A stretch of 64,000 nt of DNA from Brevundimonas sp. LM2 (GTDB taxonomy: Bacteria; Pseudomonadota; Alphaproteobacteria; Caulobacterales; Caulobacteraceae). The stretch lies in contig NZ_CP019508.1 in NCBI RefSeq assembly GCF_002002865.1, forward strand, positions 1,828,501-1,892,500, read 5' to 3'. Positions 44,067-55,113 of the stretch are shown in pieces; position 1 is the first letter of the stretch, and the number at the start of each line of letters is the position of its first letter. Position numbers and translations under genes: made by a program. The notes under the pieces are model-generated. The model had not been told where the DNA came from. It worked only from the letters and a program-made list of their open reading frames with translations, and did no database searches.

Positions 44067-45074
44067 CTACCGGACCGCCTGGGCCAGCCGGGCCGCGAAC
44101 CCCGGCTCGTCCTCGAACCGGGCCACGACCGGCCAGGCGACGATGCGGGTGCGCCAGTCGGGCGGCAGGCGGGCCCAGTCCTTCTCGGTCGTGACCAGGC
44201 CGGCGTCGAACAGGGCGGCGCGGTCGGCGAGGAAGGCCAGGTCGCCAGGGCGGTAGGCGGCGTGATCAGGGAAGGGGGCGAAATCGACGAGGTCGCAGCC
44301 GGCGGCCTCGAGCGCGCGCTCGACCTTCCACGGCTTGGCGATGCCGGCGAAGCCGACCTGCGGCCCATGCGGGGGCGGGCCGGCGGGCTCCAGTCGGGCG
44401 ATGAAGGTCGGCAGGGGGGCGAACAGCGCCAGCAGCTCGGCATCCGCCTCGGGCGCATCGGCCGGCAGCAGGACAACGACCGCATCGGCGCGGGCCAGTC
44501 CCGCCGCCAGGGGTTCGCGCATGGGGCCGGACGGAAAGACCGAACCGTCCCCGAACGGCCATTCCGCGCCGCGGGTCTCGCCATCGACGACGAGGAGGCT
44601 GAGGGTCTTGAGCAGGGACGGGTTCTGGTGCGCGTCGTCCAGCACCAGCGCCGCCGCGCCGTCGGCCACCGCCGCCCGCGCCCCGGCGACCCGGTCCCGC
44701 GCGATCCAGACCGCTGCGTCCCCCGCCAGCATCAGGGGTTCGTCGCCGACCTCGTCGGCCGTGTGAAGCGTCGGATCCACCCGAAGGGGCCCGTCCGACC
44801 GGCCGCCATAGCCGCGCGACAGACCGTGTGCCGCGATGCCCTGCGCCCGCAGCAGGCGCAGGACCTCGCGCGCGACCGGGGTCTTGCCGGAGCCCCCGAC
44901 GGTCAGGTTGCCGATCGAGAGGACCGGCACGCCGACGTCGACCGGCGTCGCGCGGGCGATCCTTCGGGCGGTGGCGGCGGACCAGATCCAGGCCAGGGGT
45001 TTCAGCAGGGTGCGGACGACGCGGCCGTGGCGGCCATGGCGTTCGTACCACCAGCGGGGGGTCGAGAGTTTCAT
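44067..45074 (-). CDS. lpxK: Tetraacyldisaccharide 4'-kinase
   Basis: Phosphorylates the lipid A precursor at the inner membrane. The 335-residue protein starts KLSTPRWWYERHGRHG, has a Walker A in IGNLTVGGSGKTPVAREV, SRGYGGRSDG, DEPLMLA and LVLDDAHQNPSL. The ATG at 45074 overlaps the waaA stop by four bases (ATGA). Presence of lpxK and waaA means classic lipid A with Kdo. Confidence 0.93.
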   Translation of the reverse strand: MKLSTPRWWYERHGRHGRVVRTLLKPLAWIWSAATARRIARATPVDVGVPVLSIGNLTVGGSGKTPVAREVLRLLRAQGIAAHGLSRGYGGRSDGPLRVDPTLHTADEVGDEPLMLAGDAAVWIARDRVAGARAAVADGAAALVLDDAHQNPSLLKTLSLLVVDGETRGAEWPFGDGSVFPSGPMREPLAAGLARADAVVVLLPADAPEADAELLALFAPLPTFIARLEPAGPPPHGPQVGFAGIAKPWKVERALEAAGCDLVDFAPFPDHAAYRPGDLAFLADRAALFDAGLVTTEKDWARLPPDWRTRIVAWPVVARFEDEPGFAARLAQAVR

Positions 45075-46354
45075 CGGCGCACGGGCGGCAGCAGGGGCTG
45101 GAGCGTGTCCCACAGCCGGTCCAGGCCGGCCCCCGCGTCGGCGGCGGCACGCCGGGCCCGCTCGCCCATGGCCCGCGCGGCGGCGAGATCGCTCAGCAGG
45201 GGGGCGACGACCGCCGGAAGATCCTCCATCCGGCGGACGACCATGAGCGCGTCGGCCGCCACCAGGTCGGCGGTGACCTTCTGCCAGTTCGAGGCGTCGG
45301 GTCCGGCGAACACCGGCTTGCCCAGGCGCGCGGGCTCCAGCGGATTGTGCCCGCCCAGCGTCGGCCGGTGCAGAATCGATCCGAACGAGCCCCCCATGAT
45401 GACCACATCGGCCAGCCTGAGGAACAGGCCGAGCTCGCCCAGGGTGTCGGCCACGTAGATGTCCGTGGCCTGGGTCAGGTCGCCGCCCCGCGAGCGCAGG
45501 GCGAACCGGTGGCCGGCACGGGTCAGCTCGGCGGCGATCGGCGCGCCCCGCTCCGGGTGGCGCGGGACCAGGATCAGGCACAGGCGGTCCGCCAGCCCGT
45601 CCAGCGCGCGGACGAGGGCGGCCTCCTCGCCCTCGTGGGTCGAGGCGGCGACCACCACGGGCCGGTCGCCGATGGCGGCGCTGAGGCCGGTGAAGGCCGC
45701 GGGGTCGTGCGGAAGGACGGCGCCGGACAGCTTCAGATTGACGGGGCCGTCGACCCGGGCCCCGAGCGCCTGAAGCCGGGCGGCGGAGACGTCGTCCTGG
45801 GGCATGACCAGGGCGAAGGCGGACAGGACCGCGCGGGCGGCGGCCGGCACCCGGGCCCAGCCGTCGGCGGTCTTCGCGGTGATGCGGGCGCTGACCAGGG
45901 CCAGGGGAATCGACCGGGCTTCGGCCGCCAGAACCAGGTTCGGCCACAGGTCGCTCTCGACGAAGAGGCCCAGGCTGGGCCGCCAGTGATCGAGGAAGGC
46001 GGCGACGGCGCGCGGGCCGTCCACGGGGGCGAACTGGTGGAGGACGCCGGGCGGCAGGCGGCGGGCCAGAAGTTCGGCGGAGGTGACGGTGGCCGAGGTG
46101 ACCAGGACGGTCAGGTCCGGGCGATCGCGGCGGAACCGCTCGATCAGGGACAGCAGGGACAGGGTCTCGCCGACGCTGACGCCGTGCAGCCAGACCAGGT
46201 CGCCGTGCGGGCGCGGCCGGCCGGCGACGCCGAGCCGCTCGTCGACCCGCACGGGGTCCTCCTTGCCCTGTTTGACGCGCGCATCGAGCAGGCGCGGGGT
46301 CAGGGGCTCCAGCATCCGGGTCAGCAGCCGGTAGGCCATCAGGGCGGGGCTCAC
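45071..46354 (-). CDS. waaA: 3-deoxy-D-manno-octulosonic acid transferase
   Basis: Adds Kdo to lipid IVA. With the GTG at 46354, which overlaps the upstream gene's stop as GTGA, it has 427 residues; ATG at 46339 is an alternative. Family landmarks are LVWLHGVSVGETLSLL, VTSATVTSAELL, HQFAPVDGP, ESDLWPNLV, ASTHEGEE, RHPERG and MGGSFGSILHRPTLGGHNPLEPA. Confidence 0.93.
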   Translation of the reverse strand: MSPALMAYRLLTRMLEPLTPRLLDARVKQGKEDPVRVDERLGVAGRPRPHGDLVWLHGVSVGETLSLLSLIERFRRDRPDLTVLVTSATVTSAELLARRLPPGVLHQFAPVDGPRAVAAFLDHWRPSLGLFVESDLWPNLVLAAEARSIPLALVSARITAKTADGWARVPAAARAVLSAFALVMPQDDVSAARLQALGARVDGPVNLKLSGAVLPHDPAAFTGLSAAIGDRPVVVAASTHEGEEAALVRALDGLADRLCLILVPRHPERGAPIAAELTRAGHRFALRSRGGDLTQATDIYVADTLGELGLFLRLADVVIMGGSFGSILHRPTLGGHNPLEPARLGKPVFAGPDASNWQKVTADLVAADALMVVRRMEDLPAVVAPLLSDLAAARAMGERARRAAADAGAGLDRLWDTLQPLLPPVRR

Positions 46355-47037
46355 AGGCGGGGCAGTCCGGTGATCGCGTCGGCCCGCGCCTCGACGGCGG
46401 TCAGCCGCTCTGTCCAGCCCGGCGTGACCTCGGCCAAAGCGGCGCCCGTGGGATAGTGGGCGATGTCGTAGACGATGGCCCCCCGGCCGAACGGCAGGGG
46501 CAGAAGCGCGCGGTCCCAGCTGTTCAGACGGATGGCCGGATGACAGCTCATGCCGATGAACAGGACCGGGGCCCCCGACATCCGGGCCATCAGCGGCAGA
46601 CCCTCGGCCATGAGGCGGACCGGGCCGCGCGGGCCGTCGGGGGTCACGGCCAGGGCCCCGATCTTCAGCTGCTTCAGCCCGTCCCGCAGGGCCTGGGATC
46701 CGCCCTTGGCGGCGTCGGCCTTGTCCTTGTTGGCGGACGAGCCCCGGACGGCGGGGAAGCCCTGAAGGGCGACGGCCCTGGCGATGAACTGCCCGTCGGG
46801 GCTGAGCGAGATCAGGGCCTTGGCCGGCTGGGCCCGGTCGAGCGGCCAGCAGGAGGGGCTGAGGCCTATGCGGGAATGCCAGAAGGTGCAGAGCACCCCG
46901 CCGCCGGCCGCCCACACGCCCTCGGCATGCTCGCGGCCCTCATAGGTCCAGCGCAGGGTGGCGAAGCAGAAGCGCATCCATGCGGCGAGCACCGAGGACA
47001 GGATCGTCTGCACGATCGGATTGCGAAGGGGCCTCAC
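46351..47037 (-). CDS. DUF374-family lysophospholipid acyltransferase-like protein
   Basis: A 228-residue protein with an N-terminal hydrophobic segment. The DUF374 acyltransferase region shows LCTFWHSRI (His plus acidic-like position), LISLSPDGQFIA, AVRGSS, ALAVTPDGPRGP. GTG start at 47037, one base after the msbA stop. Its place between msbA and waaA suggests a lipid A or outer-membrane acylation role, not proven for the family. Confidence 0.85.
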   Translation of the reverse strand: MRPLRNPIVQTILSSVLAAWMRFCFATLRWTYEGREHAEGVWAAGGGVLCTFWHSRIGLSPSCWPLDRAQPAKALISLSPDGQFIARAVALQGFPAVRGSSANKDKADAAKGGSQALRDGLKQLKIGALAVTPDGPRGPVRLMAEGLPLMARMSGAPVLFIGMSCHPAIRLNSWDRALLPLPFGRGAIVYDIAHYPTGAALAEVTPGWTERLTAVEARADAITGLPRL

Positions 47038-47038
47038 G

Positions 47039-48868
<1,830 letters not shown>

Positions 48869-48984
48869 AAGGCGGAGGTCGGACGGTCGGCCCCGCGAGT
48901 CAAGGGATCAGTCTGCGCCGCCTGTCGAGCCGGCCCTGGCCCTGCGCGGGTGACGTCGGCGGTCGGTCCCCCTATGTCTGCGCC

Positions 48985-49650
48985 ATGTCGCGATTTGATG
49001 TGAGCACCGAGACCGGGCGCCGGGCCGCCGAACGGGACTATTTCTGGAAGGATCATGCCTTCCTGCGTCTGGCCTTTTCCAATGCCCACTGGATCGGACC
49101 GGATCTGGTGCGGACGAATCAGCCCTCGCCCCGTCAGCTGGAAGGCTGGGCCCGGCGCGGGATCAGGACCGTCATCAACCTGCGCGGCGAACGGGACGAG
49201 GGCTATTACTGGCTCGAGAAGGCGGCCTGCGCGCGGCTGGGGCTGACGCTGATCGACGCGCCGCTGGATTCGCGCGATCCGCCGGGCAAGGACCGGGTGC
49301 GCCGGGCGCGGGACCTGTTCGCCTCGATCGAGTATCCCGCCCTGATCCACTGCAAGTCGGGGGCGGACCGCGCAGGGTTGATGGCGGTCTTCTATCGCCA
49401 TTTCCATCTGGGCGAGCCGATCTCGGTCGCGCGCAGCGAGCTGTCCAAACGCTATCTGCACAGCCGTGAGGGCCTGACCGGCGTGCTGGACCATTTCCTC
49501 GAGACCTATATCGACGCGGTCGAACCAACGGGCGTCGGCTTCATGGAATGGGTCGAGTCCGACGCCTATGACCCCAAGGCGATGCGGGAACGCTTCCGCG
49601 CGTCCTGGTGGGGCACGCTGCTGACGGAGCGTCTGCTCAGGCGGGAGTAG
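48985..49650 (+). CDS. Cys-based protein-tyrosine/dual-specificity phosphatase-like protein
   Basis: A 221-residue protein with the phosphatase P-loop HCKSGADRAG, where Cys123 and Arg129 are catalytic, preceded by TVINLRGERDEGYYWLE and APLDSRDPP. This places it with the DSP/PTP-like proteins found in alphaproteobacteria. The substrate could be protein or lipid phosphates. It diverges from msbA with 116 bases between starts and ends 3 bases from a convergent small gene. No signal peptide. Confidence 0.82.
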   Translation: MSRFDVSTETGRRAAERDYFWKDHAFLRLAFSNAHWIGPDLVRTNQPSPRQLEGWARRGIRTVINLRGERDEGYYWLEKAACARLGLTLIDAPLDSRDPPGKDRVRRARDLFASIEYPALIHCKSGADRAGLMAVFYRHFHLGEPISVARSELSKRYLHSREGLTGVLDHFLETYIDAVEPTGVGFMEWVESDAYDPKAMRERFRASWWGTLLTERLLRRE

Positions 49651-49653
49651 GGC

Positions 49654-49869
49654 TCAGCCCCACGGGCCCGTGCGGGGCCGGTCCTGCGGCGGGGATTGCG
49701 TCTCCTGCTGGGCCTCATGCCGCGCCCTTCGCTGCGAGTCCCGCCACTTGAGCCAGCGGGCATGGCCCCGTTCCCGACCCAGCACGATCAGCCAGAGCGC
49801 CAGGGTGGCCAGAAGCGCGACGATGCTGGCGATCTGGGTCCCGTCCAGGGACGTTCCGAACAGTGTCAT
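49654..49869 (-). CDS. Small membrane protein with charged tail
   Basis: A 71-residue protein with one N-terminal membrane helix (IASIVALLATLALWLIVLG) and a strongly charged, Gln/Arg-rich tail (ARWLKWRDSQRRARHEAQQE). Its ATG overlaps the upstream gene's stop by four bases. No family recognised. Confidence 0.65.
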   Translation of the reverse strand: MTLFGTSLDGTQIASIVALLATLALWLIVLGRERGHARWLKWRDSQRRARHEAQQETQSPPQDRPRTGPWG

Positions 49870-50096
49870 GGACGGGCCTCCCTGGCCGGGGCAGGGTCGG
49901 TTGCGCTGCCTTCCGGCTCGGATCCGGTGGCCAGTGCCTCGACGGCCGGGGCATCGGCCGGTGTCAGGGGCGCATCCCAACCGGTCTCGGGCGCCACCGG
50001 CGTCGAAGCCGCGCCCGGTCCGCGCTGTCGCGTGGCGAAGACGACGATGGCGACGCCGAAGATCAGCAGGCCGAGGACGATCAGGGTCGGGGTCAT
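49866..50096 (-). CDS. Small membrane protein with acidic tail
   Basis: A 76-residue protein with a membrane helix at the N-terminus (TLIVLGLLIFGVAIVVFA) and a long Pro/Ala/Glu-rich tail. It is coupled to the following small gene. The two together look like a small membrane-protein pair downstream of DUF4170, from which a 49-base gap separates them. No family recognised. Confidence 0.65.
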   Translation of the reverse strand: MTPTLIVLGLLIFGVAIVVFATRQRGPGAASTPVAPETGWDAPLTPADAPAVEALATGSEPEGSATDPAPAREARP

Positions 50097-50145
50097 GGCA
50101 GGCTCCGTTCGGTCGGCTCAGTCTGAAGACGGAATGTGGCGCGGA

Positions 50146-50400
50146 TCAGCCGGCCGTGGGCTCGCCGCGCGGATCGATCATCCGGTGCGCGTGCAGGATG
50201 AAATAGCGCATGTGGGCGTTGTCGACCGTGGCCTGGGCCCGGGCCTTCCAAGCGGCCTTGGCCTCGGCGTAGTTCGGAAAGGCCCCGACGAACTCGACCT
50301 TGGACAGGTCCCGGAACACCGGGGCGTCCAGATGGCGGAGCTCGCCGCCGATGACGAGGTGCAGCAGCTGGGGATCGGCGGCGTTGGGGGTCGGGGTCAT
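50146..50400 (-). CDS. DUF4170 protein
   Basis: An 84-residue protein of a family confined mainly to alphaproteobacteria, with LHLVIGGELRHLDAPVFRDLSKVEFVGAFPNYAEAKAAWKA and then the conserved HMRYFILHAHRMIDP. No structure-based function is known to me. It follows cysQ-like by 30 bases in the same direction, a pairing seen in relatives near the lipid A genes. Confidence 0.85.
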   Translation of the reverse strand: MTPTPNAADPQLLHLVIGGELRHLDAPVFRDLSKVEFVGAFPNYAEAKAAWKARAQATVDNAHMRYFILHAHRMIDPRGEPTAG

Positions 50401-50430
50401 GTCGGGCGTTTTCCGGATACGGCGAGAAGA

Positions 50431-51225
50431 TCAGGTCGCCAGCGGGATAGGCGCTGTGCGGCGCAGGATCAACGGGTGCAGGGCCGGCGCGGAGCAGACC
50501 AGGCTGGACTGGCGCGGGTCGGGACGGTTGAACCGCCAGGCGCGGCCGTGGTGATCGCTGACCCGGGCCCCGGCCTCGGTGGCGATCAGGGCCCCGGCGC
50601 AGACGTCCCAGTCCCATTTCGGCGTCAGGGCGATGGCCGCGTCGAAGGCCCCCGACGCGACCAGGGCCATGCGGTAGGCCAGGGCGTTGCGCTTCTCATA
50701 GCGCATCGGCGGCCAGGGCTCGGGCCAGAGGGGCCCTTCCATCAGACGGGCGTCGGCCAGGACCGCCGCATCGTCCAGCGAATCGGCGTCCGAGGCGACG
50801 ATCGGCCGGCCGTTCAGACGGGCCCCGCCGCCCAGGGTCGCTTCAAAGGTGTCGTTCAGGGACGGGACGTGGATCACCGCCGCGATCGGGACGCCGTCCT
50901 CGACGACCGCGATGGGCACGCACCACCAGGGCTGGCCTTTCATGAAGGCCCGGGTCCCGTCGATCGGATCGACGACGAACAGGCGAGACTTCGTCAGGCG
51001 ATCGGAGGTGTCGGCGGTTTCTTCCGACAGCCAGCCATAGTCGGGCCGAGCGCCCAGCAGTTCGGCCTTCAGCATGGCGTCCACGGCCAAATCGGCGCTG
51101 GTGACGGGCGAACCGCCCACCTTGTGATCGATGCGCAGACCCCGCTCGCGCTCGGCCTCGGCCAGGGCCCCGGCGCGCAGGGCGGCGGCGCGGATCAGGT
51201 GCAGGTCCGAGCCGAGATCGGTCAT
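50431..51225 (-). CDS. cysQ: 3'(2'),5'-bisphosphate nucleotidase / inositol monophosphatase-family protein
   Basis: A 264-residue metal-dependent phosphatase. The signature motifs are WLSEETADT, VDPIDGTRAFMKG (metal and substrate site) and WDWDVCAGALIATEAGARVSD. CysQ degrades 3'-phosphoadenosine 5'-phosphate made in sulfate assimilation. The ATG overlaps the pmbA stop by four bases. CysQ-type is the best subfamily guess; inositol monophosphatase activity is possible. Confidence 0.85.
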   Translation of the reverse strand: MTDLGSDLHLIRAAALRAGALAEAERERGLRIDHKVGGSPVTSADLAVDAMLKAELLGARPDYGWLSEETADTSDRLTKSRLFVVDPIDGTRAFMKGQPWWCVPIAVVEDGVPIAAVIHVPSLNDTFEATLGGGARLNGRPIVASDADSLDDAAVLADARLMEGPLWPEPWPPMRYEKRNALAYRMALVASGAFDAAIALTPKWDWDVCAGALIATEAGARVSDHHGRAWRFNRPDPRQSSLVCSAPALHPLILRRTAPIPLAT

Positions 51226-52568
51226 TTGCCCGCGATGGCGACGCCGTCGATCAGGATCGACGGGCTGTTGAAACTGCCGCGGAACTCGAGGTCGGCGCCG
51301 GGGACCATCCGGGCCCACAGGTCGGTCAGCTTGCCGGCCACGGTGATCTCGCTGACCGGCCAGGCGATCTCGCCGTTCTCGAACCACAGGCCCGAGACGC
51401 CCGCCGACCAGTCGCCCGTATTCGCGTTCAGCGACGGGCCGAACATGGAGGTGATGATCAGGCCGGTGCCGGCCTGACGCATCAGGCCGTCGCGGTCGAG
51501 GTCGCCGGGCGTCAGGTGCAGGTTGTGGGTCGAGACGCCGGGCGGGCCGGCGAGGCCGCGCGAGGCGTGGCCGGTGCTCTGCAGACCGAGCTGGGCGGCG
51601 GCCGAGCCGTTCAGCAACCAGGTCGTCAGGACGCCGTCATCGACCAGGTTGCGGGCCTGAACCGGCGAACCCTCGTCGTCGAAAGGCGCGGACCCCAGAC
51701 CCCGGACGCGAAACGGGTCCTCGACCAGGCTGACGCCGCGCGGCAGCACCCGATCGCCCATCCGGTCCTTGAGGAAGGAGGTGCCCCGGGCGATCGACGG
51801 GCCGGAAATGGCCCCGAGGAGCGGAGAGATGACCTGACCCGCCACGCGGCGGTCGAAGATCACGGCCGCCGTGGTCGAGGCGATCTTGCGCGGCGACAGG
51901 CGTTCGACGGCGCGGCGACCGGCCTCGGCGCCGATGCTGGCGGCGTCGGGCAGGTCGGCCAGCCAGCGGGTGGACCGGCTCTCGCCGCCCCGCTCCATGG
52001 CCCCGTCCCGCTCGGCGATGACCCCCGCGCCGAGGCCGAAGCCGGTCGCGCCATAGGCGCCGTCGAACCCTTCGGAGGTGACCAGACGCCAGCGGCTGGA
52101 GGCTGTGGAGGCATGCCCTCCCTCGGAGCGCGCGACGCCCGGGACGGCCAGGGCCGCCGCCTCGGCCTCCACCGCGACCTGTTCCAGCGCGGCGGCGGAC
52201 CGTTCGGACGGGTCCTCCAGCTGGAGATCGGGGTAGGGTCCCCGGGCCTGCCGCTCGGCGGGGATCAGGCCGGCATAGGGGTCCTCGGGCGCGAGCCGGG
52301 CCATGGCCACGGCGCGTTCGACCAGGCGGGCCCGCGTGGCGGGGGACAGGTCCGAGGCCGAGACCGAGGCCTGGCGACGGCCGACGAAGACCCGCAGACC
52401 GAGATCGCGGCTTTCCTCGCGCTCGACGTCCTCCAGCCGGCCGTTGCGAACCCCCACGGAGAGGGAGGCGCGTTCGGCGGTCACCGCCTCGGCGGCGTCG
52501 GCCCCGGCGCGCAGGGCGGCGGCGACCAGATCATGGAGGATGTCGGGGGACGTCAGGCTGTCAGGCAT
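51222..52568 (-). CDS. pmbA: PmbA/TldE-family metalloprotease partner
   Basis: A 448-residue protein of the TldD/TldE family. TldD-TldE heterodimers clip peptides in microcin maturation and CcdA degradation. This is the TldE-type subunit, lacking the TldD HEXXXH motif and having SVSASDLS near the start, AVIFDRRVAGQV, then the conserved STHNLHL, GLIITSMFGPSLNANTGDWS and NGEIAWPVSEITVAG region. No tldD is in the window. Confidence 0.88.
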   Translation of the reverse strand: MPDSLTSPDILHDLVAAALRAGADAAEAVTAERASLSVGVRNGRLEDVEREESRDLGLRVFVGRRQASVSASDLSPATRARLVERAVAMARLAPEDPYAGLIPAERQARGPYPDLQLEDPSERSAAALEQVAVEAEAAALAVPGVARSEGGHASTASSRWRLVTSEGFDGAYGATGFGLGAGVIAERDGAMERGGESRSTRWLADLPDAASIGAEAGRRAVERLSPRKIASTTAAVIFDRRVAGQVISPLLGAISGPSIARGTSFLKDRMGDRVLPRGVSLVEDPFRVRGLGSAPFDDEGSPVQARNLVDDGVLTTWLLNGSAAAQLGLQSTGHASRGLAGPPGVSTHNLHLTPGDLDRDGLMRQAGTGLIITSMFGPSLNANTGDWSAGVSGLWFENGEIAWPVSEITVAGKLTDLWARMVPGADLEFRGSFNSPSILIDGVAIAGK

Positions 52569-52622
52569 GGCCCGATATGGCGGACCGGAGGCCCTGCCGC
52601 AACGGTGGGCGGCAGCGACGCC

Positions 52623-53030
52623 TCAGTGCGAACCGCCCACGAAGGCGTGGACGATCAGCATGCCCGCCGCCGCGATCAGGGCGGTGAAGGTCAGGGCCAT
52701 GCCCACGACGCGTGCGAGGGTCGCCTTTTTTTCCGAGAGGCCTGCGGCATGGATCAGACGACCCAGAAACAGGGTGCCACCGACGGCGTGAAGGGGCCAG
52801 GCCGGCATGCCGAGCAGGGTCAGGATCGCCAGGGCCCCGATGCCGGCCGGGATGTATTCGGCGGCGTTGCCGAAGACCCGGGTGGCCAGAATCAGCTGCG
52901 CATTGCCCCCGTCCCCGATCACGATCCGGTTGGCCCGTCGCGCGCCGACGACCCGGATCGCCAGCACCACCATCAGCAGGATCAGCAGCCCGCTCCAGAG
53001 GGCGGCAGCCTGGGCCGGGGTCATGTCCAT
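52623..53030 (-). CDS. MAPEG-family membrane protein
   Basis: A 135-residue protein with four membrane helices and the MAPEG layout: first helix, then RANRIVIGDGGNAQLILATRVFGNAAEYIP and HAVGGTLFLGRLIHAAGLS. MAPEG members are membrane glutathione-S-transferase-like or eicosanoid enzymes; bacterial roles are mostly unknown. It starts three bases from the M14 gene's stop (same strand). Confidence 0.82.
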   Translation of the reverse strand: MDMTPAQAAALWSGLLILLMVVLAIRVVGARRANRIVIGDGGNAQLILATRVFGNAAEYIPAGIGALAILTLLGMPAWPLHAVGGTLFLGRLIHAAGLSEKKATLARVVGMALTFTALIAAAGMLIVHAFVGGSH

Positions 53031-53032
53031 CG

Positions 53033-54868
53033 TCAGTTCTCGCGCGCGACCGGATACAGCCGGTAGCGGTCATCATAGAACGGAGTTCGCTCGTAGAACC
53101 ACGACAATCTCGCGTCGCCGTTGGCGGCGAAGGCCGGGTCGGCGACGAGCTTCGCCTCGAACGCGGTCTTGAGTTCGGGATCGGCGGCCATCATGGCCTC
53201 GGCCAGCGGCGCGATGGCGTAGCCCTCGATGTATTCGACGCGGCTGAGGATCTCCGGGAAGAGGCCCCAGGCGTAGAAGCTCTCGGACGACTGCGGCTCC
53301 AACAGCAGTACGGCGATGTCGCCCAGCGGCTGGTCGGTCGGGATGCGGACGGAGCCGGGGGCGAAGGTCCAGTCGCGGCTCATCGGCGTGACGTCGGTGA
53401 CGCTGGCCTGGACGTGACCCTCGTTGGCGCGAGGGGCCAGGGTCGGGTCGTTGAGGCGCAGCAGATCGACGGGCACCGTCCGGGGCGCGTCCAGGGTTTC
53501 CATCGTCAGGCCATGCAGGCGCAGCCGCTCGATCAGCTCGGTCCGATAGGCGGGGACCCAGTAGGCGGCGGGGCGGCGCAGGCTGAGCGAGGGGCGCGAG
53601 CCGTAGTAGGGCAGTTGCCAGACCTCGGGATCCGGCCGGCCCAGCCAGCGGATCTCCTGACGGCCGGAGGCGGGGCTGTCATAGGTTTCGTACAGCACGC
53701 CCTTGAAGGCGCGCGTCTGGTGCGGGACGGGGTCGGCCTCGAAATTGGCGGGGATCTCGGCGGGGCGCAGGGCCTGGTCGGCGGTGATGGCGGCGCGCAG
53801 GGGCCCCACCTGATCGGCCAGCAGCCGCAGCGAGGCCTCCATGAAGACATAGGTGCCCAGCACCCGTTGTTCGTAGGGTTTCAGGCTGTGGTTCTCGATC
53901 AGCACGGTCGGCACGTGGGCGGCGCTGCCCCAGCCGTTCGAGAACCGCTCGCCCAGGCCGCCGTCGTTCAGACCGGCGCGGGGGTTCTGGTCGTCGATGC
54001 CGAAGACCAGAGGACCGGGGATATGGCCCTGCGCCTCAAGCGCGTCGTTGAGGGCGGGCTTGAACACGTCGTCCAGCCAGGCGGACGAGGCCGGGGAGCG
54101 GCTGTAGCTGTCGAACTCGCCGTTGAAGCCGAAGGTGACGTCGTACTGGTAGTCCATCCCGTCGGTGACGTGGATGTCGAGATAGAGGTCGGGCTTCAAC
54201 GTATTGATGAAGGTCCGCAGGGCCCGCATCTCGGGCTGGTCCAGCTTGAGGAAGTCGCGGTTCAGGTTCTGGTTGGTGCCGGTGTTGCGCCAGCCCTGGA
54301 TTCGGGGACCGCGCTGGTTGGGCCGGCTGTAGGGGCCGGCGCGCTCGTGGCCGTCGACCGACAGGATGGGGATCAGTACGAGGTTGGCCTGGTCGATCAG
54401 CTCCCCCTTCGAGCCGAAGGCGATGTCGCGCAGCAGCATCATGCCCGCGTCCTTGCCGTCGATCTCGCCGGGGTGGATGCCGGCCTGGGCCAGCAGGACG
54501 GGCTTGGCCGGGTCGAGGGTCGCGCCGTCGCGGCTGGCGATCACGGCATAGATCGGACGGCCCTCGGGCGAGACGCCGAACGGCTCGATCCGGATCAGGT
54601 CGGAGGCGGCGTCGAGCCGGTCGAACCAGGCGCGGGTGGCGGCGTAGTCGGGGCTGAAGTCATGCGCCGGGTCGCGCTCGAAATCGGTGATCCAGGGGTT
54701 GGAGGCCTCCGCCAGCAGGGCGCGGCTAGCGCCGTCCCATGCCAGGGCGGGCGGCAGGAAGGGCTGGTCCCAGGGGGCGGTATTGGGGGCGGACTGGGAC
54801 ATGGCGGGGCTCGAACACAGGGCCGCGAGGGCGGAGAGGAGGAGGGCGGATCGCATGGGCCTTCTCAT
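53033..54868 (-). CDS. Secreted M14-family zinc carboxypeptidase
   Basis: A roughly 611-residue protein with a signal peptide (MRSALLLSALAALCSSPAMSQ). Zinc ligands are seen as HPGE (in QAGIHPGEIDGKDAG) and the later His in LDIHVTDG, with PTVLIENHSLKPYEQRV holding the catalytic Glu. M14 peptidases cut C-terminal residues or peptidoglycan peptides. The ATG at 54868 is chosen; 54856 with AGAAGG three bases before it is the alternative. The C-terminal 250 residues have no assigned domain. Confidence 0.85.
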   Translation of the reverse strand: MRRPMRSALLLSALAALCSSPAMSQSAPNTAPWDQPFLPPALAWDGASRALLAEASNPWITDFERDPAHDFSPDYAATRAWFDRLDAASDLIRIEPFGVSPEGRPIYAVIASRDGATLDPAKPVLLAQAGIHPGEIDGKDAGMMLLRDIAFGSKGELIDQANLVLIPILSVDGHERAGPYSRPNQRGPRIQGWRNTGTNQNLNRDFLKLDQPEMRALRTFINTLKPDLYLDIHVTDGMDYQYDVTFGFNGEFDSYSRSPASSAWLDDVFKPALNDALEAQGHIPGPLVFGIDDQNPRAGLNDGGLGERFSNGWGSAAHVPTVLIENHSLKPYEQRVLGTYVFMEASLRLLADQVGPLRAAITADQALRPAEIPANFEADPVPHQTRAFKGVLYETYDSPASGRQEIRWLGRPDPEVWQLPYYGSRPSLSLRRPAAYWVPAYRTELIERLRLHGLTMETLDAPRTVPVDLLRLNDPTLAPRANEGHVQASVTDVTPMSRDWTFAPGSVRIPTDQPLGDIAVLLLEPQSSESFYAWGLFPEILSRVEYIEGYAIAPLAEAMMAADPELKTAFEAKLVADPAFAANGDARLSWFYERTPFYDDRYRLYPVAREN

Positions 54869-54918
54869 CCGCTGTCCATCCCCAGGAGGCAAGTCCGTCG
54901 GGCGACGGCGATCCGGAG

Positions 54919-55113
54919 TCATGCCTCGACCCTGGAGAAAACCATGACCCAGTTGGTCTCCCACGTCGCGCCATCGTCATAGGAGAAGGCCTGGCTCCAT
55001 CGGGCGCTGGCCGGCCCGATGTCGGACCAGGTGAAGCGGGCGACGACGGGCCGATCGCCATTCATGTCCGGCCCCTGCAGGACGCAGCCCCCACCGTGGC
55101 TCAGGCGGTCAGG
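54919..55113 (-). pseudogene. C-terminal remnant of a DUF1579-like (lipocalin-type) gene
   Basis: Directly after the ubiD stop, in the same frame, 64 codons read on to a stop at 54919-54921. The sequence includes MNGDRPVVARFTWSDIG and SQAFSYDDGATWETNWVM, which match the end of small DUF1579-like proteins with FTW and WETNW endings as I remember them. Only the last third of such a protein is present; upstream is ubiD. Starting from ATG 55065 a 48-residue protein could still be made, but a decayed gene is the simplest view. Confidence 0.55.
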
